Positions 7,467 through 16,616 of a stretch of DNA of 26,788 bases are shown in pieces. The position numbers were made by a program, and so were the translations under genes. Numbering within the stretch: position 1 is the stretch's first letter; each line of letters begins with the position of its first letter. Source of the stretch: JANQIV01 sp050117315. Its GTDB lineage: Bacteria > Bacteroidota > Ignavibacteria > Ignavibacteriales > Melioribacteraceae. The notes below the pieces were generated by a model, which ran no database searches, was not told the DNA's origin, and saw only the letters and a program-made list of their open reading frames with translations. Location of the stretch: assembly GCA_050117315.1 (NCBI GenBank), contig JASFMY010000095.1, positions 1-26,788 of the forward strand. The letters run 5' to 3'.

Positions 7467-9400
7467 ACTTAACTCTTGTTGATTGGTTAATAGCACTTCT
7501 TTCTATAATAGCATTATTTTTTGTAGTTCGTTTGAGTAAAAAATTGGTTAAAAGCGTAGCCGATTATCTTTCCGCCGGAAGATCCGCAGGCAGGTATATG
7601 ATTACTGTTTCGCAAGGAATTGCATTTGTCGGAGCAATTACAATAGTGGGACAATGGGAAATGAATTACGTTGCCGGTTTTGTTTTGCGTTGGTGGGAAT
7701 TTATTATGGCGGTTGTGTTATTAATAATAACAGTATCCGGCTGGGTTGTTTATAGGTTTCGTCAAACGCGTGCTTTGACCATTGCTCAATTTCTTGAAAT
7801 GCGTTACAGCAAAAAATTTAGAATTTTTGCAGGTATATTGGCTTTTGCTTCGGGTTTGCTGAATTTTGGAGTTTTTCCTTCGGTTGTTTCGAGATTTATG
7901 ATTTATTTTTGCGGTTTCCCTCTTTCGTTTAATTTTCTCGGATTAGAAATTTCAACTTATCCTGTTGTAATGGCTGCAATTTTGCTTCTCTCTTTATATT
8001 TTGTTTTTGCCGGGGGACAAATCGCAGTAATTCTTACCGAATTCTTTCAGGGGGTTTATTCAAATTTAGCATTCTTAATAATTATTATTTTTTGTTTATT
8101 TATTGTCGACTGGGACCAAATAGCAGTAGCCGTTTCAACTGCACCACAGAATGCATCTCTTATTAATCCCTATAAAACAAGTGAAGTACCGGATTTTAAT
8201 TTTTGGTATTTCTTGATAAATGTAATCGGCGTAATCTATGTTAAGCTTTCATGGCAGGGAACGCAGGGATTTAATTCTTCGGCAAAAAGTGCTCATGAAG
8301 CAAAAATGGGTGAAGTTCTCGGCAACTACCGTGACATTCCCAAATGGTTGTTTCTTGTATTCATCCCGGTAGTTGCTTATACTATTCTTCATCATGCTGA
8401 TTTTGCCGGTATTGCTAATACCGTTAATGCTACGCTCGGGGGAGTAGGCAGCGAAGCTATTCAGAATCAATTACGCATTCCGTTGGTGCTTTCCAAAATC
8501 TTCCCGGTAGGACTAATGGGTGTGTTTCTCGCATTAATGTTAATGGCAACTATTTCAACACACGATTCATACATGCATTCGTGGGGCAGTATTTTTATCC
8601 AGGATGTTATCATGCCTTTCCGTAAAAAAGCCTTCAAGCCGGAACAGCATATAAAGGTTTTGAGACTGTCGATTTTAGGAGTATGCGTATTTATTTACTT
8701 TTTTAGTCTATGGTTCCCGATGACTGATTATATTCTTCTATACTTTGCAATTACCGCGGCAATTTTTACCGGGGGTTCGGGTGCCGTTATAATAGGCGGT
8801 TTGTATTGGAAAAGGGGCACAACATCCGCGGCGTGGAGCGCTTTGATAAGCGGGTCGGTTATTGCCGTAACAGGTATTGTACTCCAGCAAATTTATCCGG
8901 ACTTTCCGATTAACGGTCAGTACTTTTGGGGGATGGCAATGGGCGGTTCAACGCTTGTTTATGTTTTAGTTTCTTTACTTGGAAAGAGACAAGAGTTTAA
9001 TATGGATAAAATGCTGAACAGGGGAAAATACGCAATCAAAGAAGAGACAATTATTGTCGGCGAAGTTCCTCTAAAAGGTCTGAAGATGCTGGGTATAGGC
9101 AAAGAGTTTACCAAAGGTGATAAGATAATATATATCGCCGCATATATTTGGACTTTTATCTGGGTTGCTATATTTATTATTGGTACTGTGATAAATTTAA
9201 CCAGCGAAATCCCGGATTCATCCTGGATGGAATTCTGGAAGTTTTTTGTGATTGTAAACCTAATTACTTCAGTTGTAATTGTTATCTGGTTCACCCTTGG
9301 CGGTATTAAAGACCTTAAAGATATGTTGAACAGATTAAAAACTATGGCGCGTGATCATAATGATGATGGATCGGTTGAAGTAGTAAATGACGGTGAATGA
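7463..9400 (+). CDS. Sodium:solute symporter (SSS family)
   Basis: A 645-residue inner-membrane protein with about 13-14 hydrophobic helices. After the first helix it carries ADYLSAGRSAGR (33-44), the conserved segment of the sodium:solute symporter family, and near residues 435-447 GGSGAVIIGGLYW followed by KRGTTSAAW, matching the late SSS signature. SSS proteins couple sodium entry to uptake of sugars, sialic acid, amino acids and others. Placed first in the rightward operon ahead of an esterase-like protein and GH92, it most likely imports a sugar or short oligosaccharide from the glycan. A hydrophilic insert (about 520-555) separates the last helices. It replaces the SusC/SusD and MFS transporters often seen in such loci. 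Its start overlaps the preceding small ORF; AAAAGGT lies about eight bases upstream. Substrate cannot be read from sequence. Confidence 0.9.
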   Translation: MNLTLVDWLIALLSIIALFFVVRLSKKLVKSVADYLSAGRSAGRYMITVSQGIAFVGAITIVGQWEMNYVAGFVLRWWEFIMAVVLLIITVSGWVVYRFRQTRALTIAQFLEMRYSKKFRIFAGILAFASGLLNFGVFPSVVSRFMIYFCGFPLSFNFLGLEISTYPVVMAAILLLSLYFVFAGGQIAVILTEFFQGVYSNLAFLIIIIFCLFIVDWDQIAVAVSTAPQNASLINPYKTSEVPDFNFWYFLINVIGVIYVKLSWQGTQGFNSSAKSAHEAKMGEVLGNYRDIPKWLFLVFIPVVAYTILHHADFAGIANTVNATLGGVGSEAIQNQLRIPLVLSKIFPVGLMGVFLALMLMATISTHDSYMHSWGSIFIQDVIMPFRKKAFKPEQHIKVLRLSILGVCVFIYFFSLWFPMTDYILLYFAITAAIFTGGSGAVIIGGLYWKRGTTSAAWSALISGSVIAVTGIVLQQIYPDFPINGQYFWGMAMGGSTLVYVLVSLLGKRQEFNMDKMLNRGKYAIKEETIIVGEVPLKGLKMLGIGKEFTKGDKIIYIAAYIWTFIWVAIFIIGTVINLTSEIPDSSWMEFWKFFVIVNLITSVVIVIWFTLGGIKDLKDMLNRLKTMARDHNDDGSVEVVNDGE

Positions 9401-9464
9401 TTAGTTAGTATATGAAGTAAACAATTCATCGAACATGAAAAACAAAATTATAAAGGAGTAAAGA

Positions 9465-11972
9465 ATGTTTAGAATTAAAAATTTTTTACAGATATTTTTT
9501 ATTGTTTCATTTTTCTTTCTAACATGGGGGAATGTTAATGCTTCGGATTCTGTAATTCTTCAAGAAGGATTGGTAGTCAAATTACCGCGCGGCAGTATGG
9601 ACAATATAATTACTCCTGATGCAATTCTTAAAAATATTGTTGAACACAAATGGCAGGCACCCTCTGAAAACCGGGAAGTAACCTGTGATGAAAATGTTAC
9701 GGCAACCTGGCAAAAGATTTCGGCTGATGAAAATGGGTGGTTTCAAGGTGAACAACTAAACGGCAACTCTTATGTTTATTTCAAATATACTTCCGGCAAA
9801 GAGCAGATTGTTCTTATTGAAGCAATGGCAAATCATTTAGTATATGTAAACGGTAAGGTTAGATCAGGCAACCCGTACCGTTATAAAGATGAGTTTGAAG
9901 ACTGGGGACCCAGATTTGACTATTCATTTATTCCCGTAAAACTCAAAAGAGGTGATAACGAAATATTGTTTCATTGCCGTAGAGGTTTGCTTAAAGCTAA
10001 GCTGCATTTAGATCAAAGCAGTTTGTTGTTTGCAGATAAAGATTTAACAACTCCCGATTTAATTATAAATGAATCTGTTGATACACACGGCGCCGTACCT
10101 GTTATTAATGCCTCTGAAAAAACTTATGGAAACGTATTTGTAAAAACTTGGATTGAAGGAGCTACTCCTCAATATTATCCTGTGAAACGTTTATATCCTT
10201 TGTCAATTTATAAAACACCTTTTTATATAAAGCTTCCCGTACAAACCGAAACGGGAAAAGTTAAGTTTAATATTGAAATTGTTGCAGATAAAAATTCATC
10301 CGAAACGCTTGCTTCAACTGTTATTGAACTGAATGTAGTTACTCCTAATGATACACATAAAGAAACATTTATAAGTGAAATGGACGGCAGTGTTCAGTAC
10401 TATGCGGTGAATCCGCCGTCGGATACAGAGCTAAAATCTGCCCTGTTCTTAAGTTTACACGGCGCCGGTGTTGAAGCAATTAACCAAGCGCAGTCTTACA
10501 GCCATAAAAATTGGGGATATCTTGTTGCTGCTACGAACCGTCGCCCTTACGGTTATAATTGGGAAAACTGGGGAAGGCTCGATGCTCTCGAAGTCCTGGA
10601 AATAAGTAAGGAAAAGTTTGATATTGATAAGGAACGTGTTTATTTAACTGGACATTCAATGGGCGGTCACGGTACTTGGCATGTAGGCTTCAACAACCCG
10701 GATAAATTTGCAGCTATTGCTCCAAGCGCCGGGTGGATAAGTATTTGGTCATACCGCATCCTTTCCATGGAAGATTCCAACGATGTTAAAAACATGCTCA
10801 TGCGTTCAACAAAACAAAGCGATACTTATGCTTTTACAACTAACCTGAAGAAGAATGGAATTTATATACTCCATGGCGATGCAGACGATAACGTTCCTGT
10901 GGGGCAAGCGGAATCAATAATAGAAAATATTTCAAAATTCCATAAGAATTACAGCTATCACTTTGAGAAAGGCGCAGGCCACTGGTGGGATAATTCGGAA
11001 GAGCCGGGAGCTGATTGTGTTGACTGGATGCCGATGTTCGACTTTTTTGCTCAACATTCGCTTCCTGGAAACGAAAGAGTAAGAGAAATTGATTTTACTA
11101 CTGCTAATCCGTCCGCAGCTTCAAAAAATTACTGGGTGGAAATTATTAACCAGGTGGAACAGCAAAAATTAAGCAACATGAAGTTTGAATTGTATCCCGG
11201 TCAAAGATTGTTCAATGGAAGAACTGAAAACATTTCTAAGCTTGTTTTTGATGTATCAGTATTAAAAACAAAAGAACCTGTTTCTGTAGAGATTGATGGA
11301 CAGAAATTAAGTGAAATTAAAATTCCTGAAGACAATAAAATAATTGTAGAATTAAAAAATGATAAATGGGAAGTAGCAGATAAAGTTGATAAGTGTAATA
11401 AATATCCTGCAAGATGCGGTAACTTCAGGGAAGCTTTCAATCATAGAGTATTATTCGTTTACGCTGCTCACGGCAGTAGTAAAGAAAATAAATGGGCATT
11501 TGAAAAAGCCAGGTATGATGCAGAGAAAATATGGTACAGGGGAAACTCTTCAATAGAAATAATTAAAGACGATGAGTTCAAACCGGAGCTGTATAAAGAT
11601 AGAAGTGTAATTCTTTTCGGTAATTCCGAAACAAATTCTGCATGGGAGTTGTTGCTTAATGATTCTCCAGTTCAAGTTAATGGTGACGAAATAGTGTTCG
11701 GTGACAAAAAGTTAAAAGGGGAAGATTTTGCATGCCTTATGATTCGTCCGAGAAAAGACAGTGACATTGCAAGTGTTGCCGTAGTTGCCGGAACAGGAGT
11801 AAAAGGTTTTGAACTGACAGAGCTTGCTCCTTACTTCAATCAGTATATGAGCCTGCCGGATTTAATAATATATGATTCCGAAGTGATTGAATCAGATCAA
11901 AAAGGTGTAAAGATCACAGGTTATTTCGGCAACGATTGGAGTATTAATAAAGGTGAATTTGTAATTCAATAA
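9465..11972 (+). CDS. Secreted multidomain alpha/beta-hydrolase (prolyl-oligopeptidase/esterase-like)
   Basis: An 835-residue protein with a signal peptide (1-26, hydrophobic core IFFIVSFFFLTWG). Residues about 30-180 look like a beta-sandwich resembling jelly-roll domains of glycan-active proteins (AMANHLVYVNG). The hydrolase domain (about 305-535) has a full triad: Ser398 in TGHSMGGHGTWH, probable Asp475 in HGDADDNVPV, and His506 in GAGHWW. The last 300 residues form further domains I do not recognise. The fold is that of peptidase S9 and dienelactone-hydrolase-type esterases, so it could remove an acyl group from a glycan or cut a peptide; the context favours a carbohydrate esterase or glycopeptide-processing role. 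A strong AAAGGAG site precedes the ATG. It sits 64 bases after the symporter and 13 bases before GH92, so it is co-transcribed with them. Confidence 0.75.
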   Translation: MFRIKNFLQIFFIVSFFFLTWGNVNASDSVILQEGLVVKLPRGSMDNIITPDAILKNIVEHKWQAPSENREVTCDENVTATWQKISADENGWFQGEQLNGNSYVYFKYTSGKEQIVLIEAMANHLVYVNGKVRSGNPYRYKDEFEDWGPRFDYSFIPVKLKRGDNEILFHCRRGLLKAKLHLDQSSLLFADKDLTTPDLIINESVDTHGAVPVINASEKTYGNVFVKTWIEGATPQYYPVKRLYPLSIYKTPFYIKLPVQTETGKVKFNIEIVADKNSSETLASTVIELNVVTPNDTHKETFISEMDGSVQYYAVNPPSDTELKSALFLSLHGAGVEAINQAQSYSHKNWGYLVAATNRRPYGYNWENWGRLDALEVLEISKEKFDIDKERVYLTGHSMGGHGTWHVGFNNPDKFAAIAPSAGWISIWSYRILSMEDSNDVKNMLMRSTKQSDTYAFTTNLKKNGIYILHGDADDNVPVGQAESIIENISKFHKNYSYHFEKGAGHWWDNSEEPGADCVDWMPMFDFFAQHSLPGNERVREIDFTTANPSAASKNYWVEIINQVEQQKLSNMKFELYPGQRLFNGRTENISKLVFDVSVLKTKEPVSVEIDGQKLSEIKIPEDNKIIVELKNDKWEVADKVDKCNKYPARCGNFREAFNHRVLFVYAAHGSSKENKWAFEKARYDAEKIWYRGNSSIEIIKDDEFKPELYKDRSVILFGNSETNSAWELLLNDSPVQVNGDEIVFGDKKLKGEDFACLMIRPRKDSDIASVAVVAGTGVKGFELTELAPYFNQYMSLPDLIIYDSEVIESDQKGVKITGYFGNDWSINKGEFVIQ

Positions 11973-11985
11973 TCTGAGGAGTCTA

Positions 11986-14934
11986 ATGAATTATATGAAT
12001 GCTAAATTCTGTTTGCTGTTCTTTTTCTTGTTAGTCACTGGAACTGTTGGACAAGATCCTACAAAGTATGTTGACCCTTTCATTGGTACTGGCGGTCACG
12101 GTCATACATATCCCGGGGCAACTATGCCTTTTGGTATGGTGCAGCTCAGTCCCGATACTGATACTCAAGGCTGGGATTGGTGCTCCGGTTATCATTATTC
12201 CGATAATTCAATAATGGGCTTCAGTCACACTCATCTCAGCGGAACAGGGTGTGCCGATTACGGCGATATTCTTTTTATGCCTACAACGGGAGAATTAAAA
12301 ACAGAACCGGGCTCAAAAGAAAATCCGGATTCAGGTTATCGTTCAAGATTTAGTCATGAAAATGAAACAGCTTCGCCGGGATTTTATTCTGTTTTTCTTG
12401 ATGATTACAATATCAGAACAGAATTAACCGTAACCAGACGAGCAGGATTTCATAAATATATTTTCCCCAAAACCGATAAGGCGCATATAATTATTGATCT
12501 TGTACACGGGATTGGGGATAAAACAGTAGACTCGGAAATAGAGATTATTGATAACAAAACCATTGCAGGATACCGTCGTTCAAAAGGGTGGGCAAATAAT
12601 CACTGCGTTTATTTTTATGCAGAATTCTCTAAACCGTTTGAGTCATTTGGGATAGTTGACAGCGGGAAAATCGATAACGTAAGAACATCTGCTGATGGTA
12701 AAGAGATTAAAGCCTTCGTAAAATATAAAACATCCTCCGAAGAAGCGGTTTTAGTTAAAGTAGGTATTTCACATACCAGTCATGAAGGAGCAAAGGAAAA
12801 TATTCAAACAGAAATACCTGGGTGGGATTTTGATTCGGTAAGAAAACAAGCAGAAAAAGAATGGGATAAGGAACTCTCTGCAATTAAAGTTGAGAGCAAC
12901 AGTGATAAAGATAAAAGCATATTTTATACCGCTCTCTATCATGCATTATTAAATCCAAACACTCTTGCGGATGTTGACGGAAGCTATATCGGTATGGACG
13001 GTGAAATTCATTCTGCGGATAACAGTGATATGTACACGGTATTTTCCTTATGGGATACATTCAGGGGAGCTCATCCTTTATTTACTATTATTGACAGCAA
13101 AAGAGCCAACAATATGGTAAAGGCTCTCATCGCAAAATATGAAGAAAGCGGCTTGCTACCGGTTTGGGAATTAGCCTCGAATGAAACGGGAACAATGATC
13201 GGGTATCATTCAATCCCTGTAATTGCAGATGCTTACTTCAAAGGTATTAGAGATTATGATGTGGAAAAAGCTTTTGAAGCAATGAAGAAAAGCGCTATGC
13301 AGAATCATCACGGCTTGGAATTTTATAAAGCAATGGGCTACATAGCATCCGACCTGGAAAATGAAAGCGTATCGAAGACATTGGAGTATGCCTATGATGA
13401 TTGGTGCATAGCACAAATGGCAAAAGATTTAGGGAGAGAAGATGATTATAATTATTTTATAGAAAGAGCTAAATTCTATACAAATGTATTTGATCCTTCT
13501 ACTTCTTTAATGAGACCAAAGAAAAACGGTAAATGGTTTGAACCCTTTGATCCATACTCGGTAAGCGGCAATTACACAGAGGCAAATGCGTGGCAGTACA
13601 GCTTTTTTGTACCGCAGGATGTTAACAATTTAATAAACCTTATGGGAGGCGATGACAAATTCATTGCCAAACTTGACGAACTGTTTACAACCGATCCAAA
13701 ACTAACCGGAAGATTTCAGTCAGATATAACAGGGCTGATCGGTCAATACGCACACGGCAACGAGCCGAGTCATCACATGGCATATCTTTACAATTATGCC
13801 GGAGTACCATGGAAAACACAGGAGCGGGTTCATGAAATTTTAAATACATTATATACGGACAAACAGGATGGACTTTCAGGAAATGAAGACTGCGGACAAA
13901 TGTCTGCATGGTATGTATTGAGTGCGGCAGGGCTTTACCCGGTCTCTCCCGGCGATGAAAATTATATAATTGGAACACCTCGGTTTGAAAAAATAACAAT
14001 CAATACGGGTGGGGAAAAACCTTTTATAATCACGGCTGAAAATTTATCGGATAAAAATTATTACATCAAATCTGTGAAGTTGAATGGAAAAGATTATCCC
14101 TACTCATATATAAAACATACCGATATAATGAAAGTCGGCGAGTTAACTTTTGAAATGGGTGATAAGCCGGGAAATTGGGGAAAAGAAATTAGTGCTAGAC
14201 CAAAGTCATATATTGATATGAAATTTATACCTGTTCCTTACCTTATTTCCGGTAAAAGAGTTTTTAGAAATTCTACCAAAGTTGAAATAGCTTCAATTGA
14301 TAAGGACTGCAGAATCTATTTTACGCTGGACGGGACTGACCCAAACACTGGCAGCCGGGTTTATTCTGAGCCAATCATTTTAAACGGTACAACAGTTGTG
14401 AAATCTATCTGTTATAAAGACGGCAGATACAGTAAAGTAGTAACATCAACTTTTAATAAAATTCCCGAAGGTAGGAGCATCAAACTGAATACAAGCTATC
14501 ATCATTCATATACAGGCGGCGGTTCTTTAGGATTGATAGACGGCATCAGAGGATCAACTAATTTCCGTACAGATGCATGGCAGGGCTACGAAGGCGAGAA
14601 TCTTGATGCTGTTGTTGATCTGGGAAGTGTTCAAAAAATATCATTAATTGAAATTTCGTTCCTACAGGCAACACGTTCGTGGATATTCTTTCCTGAAAAG
14701 ATTGAATACTACATATCAAAAGACGGAAATGATTTTACAAAGGTTTATGATATTGAAAACCAGGTAGATGAGAATAATATAACGCAAGGTATTAAAGATT
14801 TCAGCAAAAGTTTAAATGGTATTGAGACACGTTATATAAAAATAAAAGCTAAAAATATTGGGATATGTCCGTCGTGGCATATTGCCGACGGAGGAAAAGC
14901 TTGGTTATTTATAGATGAAATTTCTATAAAATGA
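11986..14934 (+). CDS. Secreted GH92 exo-alpha-mannosidase with chitobiase-type and discoidin tail
   Basis: A 982-residue calcium-dependent, inverting exo-alpha-mannosidase family member. A signal peptide (1-22) is followed by the canonical GH92 start YVDPFIGTGGHGHTYPGA (28-45) and MPFGMVQLSPDT. The catalytic domain runs to about 745, with probable general acid Glu593 in HGNEPSHHMAY and base Asp635 in GNEDCGQMSAWYV. A chitobiase-C/FN3-like domain (about 750-825, YFTLDGTDPN) and a discoidin-like tail (about 830-982, CPSWHIADGGKAWLFIDEI) follow; the tail matches those of the GH29 and GH20 proteins. GH92 enzymes remove alpha-1,2, 1,3, 1,4 or 1,6 mannose from N-glycans and yeast mannan; the linkage here is unknown. 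The ATG has a good GAGGAG site. It is the third gene of the symporter operon. Its cytoplasmic partner is probably the GH125 enzyme downstream. Confidence 0.93.
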   Translation: MNYMNAKFCLLFFFLLVTGTVGQDPTKYVDPFIGTGGHGHTYPGATMPFGMVQLSPDTDTQGWDWCSGYHYSDNSIMGFSHTHLSGTGCADYGDILFMPTTGELKTEPGSKENPDSGYRSRFSHENETASPGFYSVFLDDYNIRTELTVTRRAGFHKYIFPKTDKAHIIIDLVHGIGDKTVDSEIEIIDNKTIAGYRRSKGWANNHCVYFYAEFSKPFESFGIVDSGKIDNVRTSADGKEIKAFVKYKTSSEEAVLVKVGISHTSHEGAKENIQTEIPGWDFDSVRKQAEKEWDKELSAIKVESNSDKDKSIFYTALYHALLNPNTLADVDGSYIGMDGEIHSADNSDMYTVFSLWDTFRGAHPLFTIIDSKRANNMVKALIAKYEESGLLPVWELASNETGTMIGYHSIPVIADAYFKGIRDYDVEKAFEAMKKSAMQNHHGLEFYKAMGYIASDLENESVSKTLEYAYDDWCIAQMAKDLGREDDYNYFIERAKFYTNVFDPSTSLMRPKKNGKWFEPFDPYSVSGNYTEANAWQYSFFVPQDVNNLINLMGGDDKFIAKLDELFTTDPKLTGRFQSDITGLIGQYAHGNEPSHHMAYLYNYAGVPWKTQERVHEILNTLYTDKQDGLSGNEDCGQMSAWYVLSAAGLYPVSPGDENYIIGTPRFEKITINTGGEKPFIITAENLSDKNYYIKSVKLNGKDYPYSYIKHTDIMKVGELTFEMGDKPGNWGKEISARPKSYIDMKFIPVPYLISGKRVFRNSTKVEIASIDKDCRIYFTLDGTDPNTGSRVYSEPIILNGTTVVKSICYKDGRYSKVVTSTFNKIPEGRSIKLNTSYHHSYTGGGSLGLIDGIRGSTNFRTDAWQGYEGENLDAVVDLGSVQKISLIEISFLQATRSWIFFPEKIEYYISKDGNDFTKVYDIENQVDENNITQGIKDFSKSLNGIETRYIKIKAKNIGICPSWHIADGGKAWLFIDEISIK

Positions 14935-14936
14935 AA

Positions 14937-15022
14937 CTTCTGAAAAATTATTTCTTGTTATGTTATTTGTCACAATAGATAAGCTCAATATGACAGTAAT
15001 AACTTTTTAAATTTTTCAGAAG
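14937..15022. repeat. 86-base inverted-repeat structure between GH92 and the ROK gene
   Basis: CTTCTGAAAAATT (14937-14949), two bases after the GH92 stop, pairs perfectly with AATTTTTCAGAAG (15010-15022) across a 60-base loop. Inside, TGTCA (14968-14972) and TGACA (14991-14995) form a nearly concentric second inverted repeat. The whole sits 62 bases before the ROK start, so it may end the GH92 transcript, act as an autoregulatory operator for ROK, or be a short mobile palindrome. Confidence 0.55.
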
Positions 15023-15084
15023 CTATAAAATAATAGTTTAATAACAATAACTTATTTATTAACTTAACAAAGTCAGATAGAAAT

Positions 15085-16275
15085 ATGGTTTACTCAATGA
15101 ACGGAAAAAAACTACTATCCTTTCATGCCAGGGTAGTAAAAGACATTAATGAACAGTTGGTATTAAAACTAATTCAAGAACATGAAATTATTTCCAGTTC
15201 CGATTTAGTAAAAATTACAGGCATGCGTCCTTCAACAATATTTAATATTCTAAAAGAATTATCTGCAAAATCTTTTGTTTTGTTTCACGGTAAAGGAGAG
15301 TCTACAAAGAAAGGCGGTAAGAAACCTTACATTTGGGCTCTGAATAAAGATGCTGCATGTGCAATTGGTTTAGATATTGAAGTCGGTGAGATGACCTCAG
15401 TAGTACTTGATTTTAGCGGAAGAATAATTGCCAAAAAAATTATGAAAATGGAAACGGGTCATACTGCCGATGAGCTTACAGCTAATATCAATAATGTTGT
15501 TAATGACATTATTGCCGAAAACAACATCGATAAGGAAAAAGTTTTGGGGCTTGGAGTTGCATTTGCCGGGATAGTTGATAATAAAAGAGGTATTGTTGCA
15601 ATGTCCAGTGTTTTGCTTGATATGAATTTACCTCTTCTAGATAAATTGAAAAATTTTCCTTTCCCGGTTTTAATTGAAAATAATGCCAATGCTGCCTCAA
15701 TCGGATTAAAATGGAAAAGTGACGATAAGTCTAGAACAAATTATCTAACAATACTTGTAGAGATAGATCAGAACGTAAGCGGATTAGGTATTGGGATAGT
15801 AATTGATGGGCAGTTATACAGGGGAGCATCATTCTGTGCGGGAGAACTTTATCCTCACTTACCCACGTTAAAAGAAATATTATCAACCCTACGAAGCAGG
15901 TTCCACGAAAGTGAAATACTCAAAGAATACATCACGTCTTTTGAATCGGTTGATACTGAACTATTGCTAAAAGCTGCAAAAGCGGGTGATAAAATTGCTG
16001 AATTGGTTTTTACGATAATTGGAAATAATGTCGGACAAGCAATTGCCCCGGCTGTTGCTTTGCTTAATCCCGACACTTTAATAATTACAGGTGTAGTTTC
16101 GGAATTAGCTGATGTTGTGATTGACGCTGTTAGGAAAGAAATTGAAATGAGAGTAATTTCGCTCACTAATAATACCCTAGAGATTATAGTTGATAAATAC
16201 CATCATTATTCGGTAGCTGTCGGAGCAGCATCATTGATTTTAGAAGATTTTTTCCGGATACCAACTACCAGATAG
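15085..16275 (+). CDS. ROK-family transcriptional regulator, sugar-kinase-like domain degenerate
   Basis: A 396-residue regulator. Residues about 18-80 form a winged helix-turn-helix (SSSDLVKITGMRPSTIFNIL), followed by a ROK domain (about 90-390) that should sense a sugar or sugar phosphate. Length and architecture match NagC/Mlc/XylR-type ROK repressors. Kinase features have eroded: the first glycine-rich loop reads GLDIEVGEMTS, and the usual ENDANAAA catalytic motif reads ENNANAAS (198-205), with Asn200 in place of the catalytic Asp. The zinc-binding CxCGxxGCxE cluster is absent; FCAGELYPHLPTL (250-262) takes its place. It is therefore a dedicated regulator, not a kinase. It lies between the GH92 and GH94 operons, so the natural targets are those promoters and the 7057-7319 region. 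An internal ATG at 15097 is a possible alternative start. The ligand could be GlcNAc, mannose or a phosphate of either. Confidence 0.85.
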   Translation: MVYSMNGKKLLSFHARVVKDINEQLVLKLIQEHEIISSSDLVKITGMRPSTIFNILKELSAKSFVLFHGKGESTKKGGKKPYIWALNKDAACAIGLDIEVGEMTSVVLDFSGRIIAKKIMKMETGHTADELTANINNVVNDIIAENNIDKEKVLGLGVAFAGIVDNKRGIVAMSSVLLDMNLPLLDKLKNFPFPVLIENNANAASIGLKWKSDDKSRTNYLTILVEIDQNVSGLGIGIVIDGQLYRGASFCAGELYPHLPTLKEILSTLRSRFHESEILKEYITSFESVDTELLLKAAKAGDKIAELVFTIIGNNVGQAIAPAVALLNPDTLIITGVVSELADVVIDAVRKEIEMRVISLTNNTLEIIVDKYHHYSVAVGAASLILEDFFRIPTTR

Positions 16276-16616
16276 TTTCAATTCTCCAAAGCTCTAAAGA
16301 GTTAATGATAGGCAATTCCGTATTACGACTTTGCCAAGAGGAACGTAATTAGATCGCTGTAAATTTCCAAAGGAAATAAACTGGTTTTCCCTAATTGACT
16401 GATCCAATTGTAAACTAAAAAAATATCAAAAAAAGTTGCCTTTTAACTTGCTAAAACATAAGTTGCATATTAGTTTGTTTTGAAAAAAAATAAACAGAGC
16501 AATTTGAGACAATAATTTAATATTGTTATGTGTGAAATAAAGATGGTAAAACAAATTTAAATTAGAGACATTTAGATGTGAAATAAGTTGTCTGCATTTA
16601 TTGTATGGGAGTATTT
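16276..16616 (+). promoter_or_regulatory. Intergenic promoter region of the GH94-GH130-CBM9-GH125 operon
   Basis: About 340 bases without a gene between ROK and GH94, very AT-rich in the second half. The clearest symmetric element is ACAATA-ATTTAA-TATTGT (16509-16526), about 90 bases before the GH94 start and a candidate ROK operator. The word AAGTTGC occurs at 16433-16439 and 16460-16466, with a one-mismatch variant AACTTGC between them. I see no reliable terminator for ROK and no convincing promoter boxes. GGGAG at 16607-16611 is the ribosome site that fixes the GH94 start. Confidence 0.45.
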
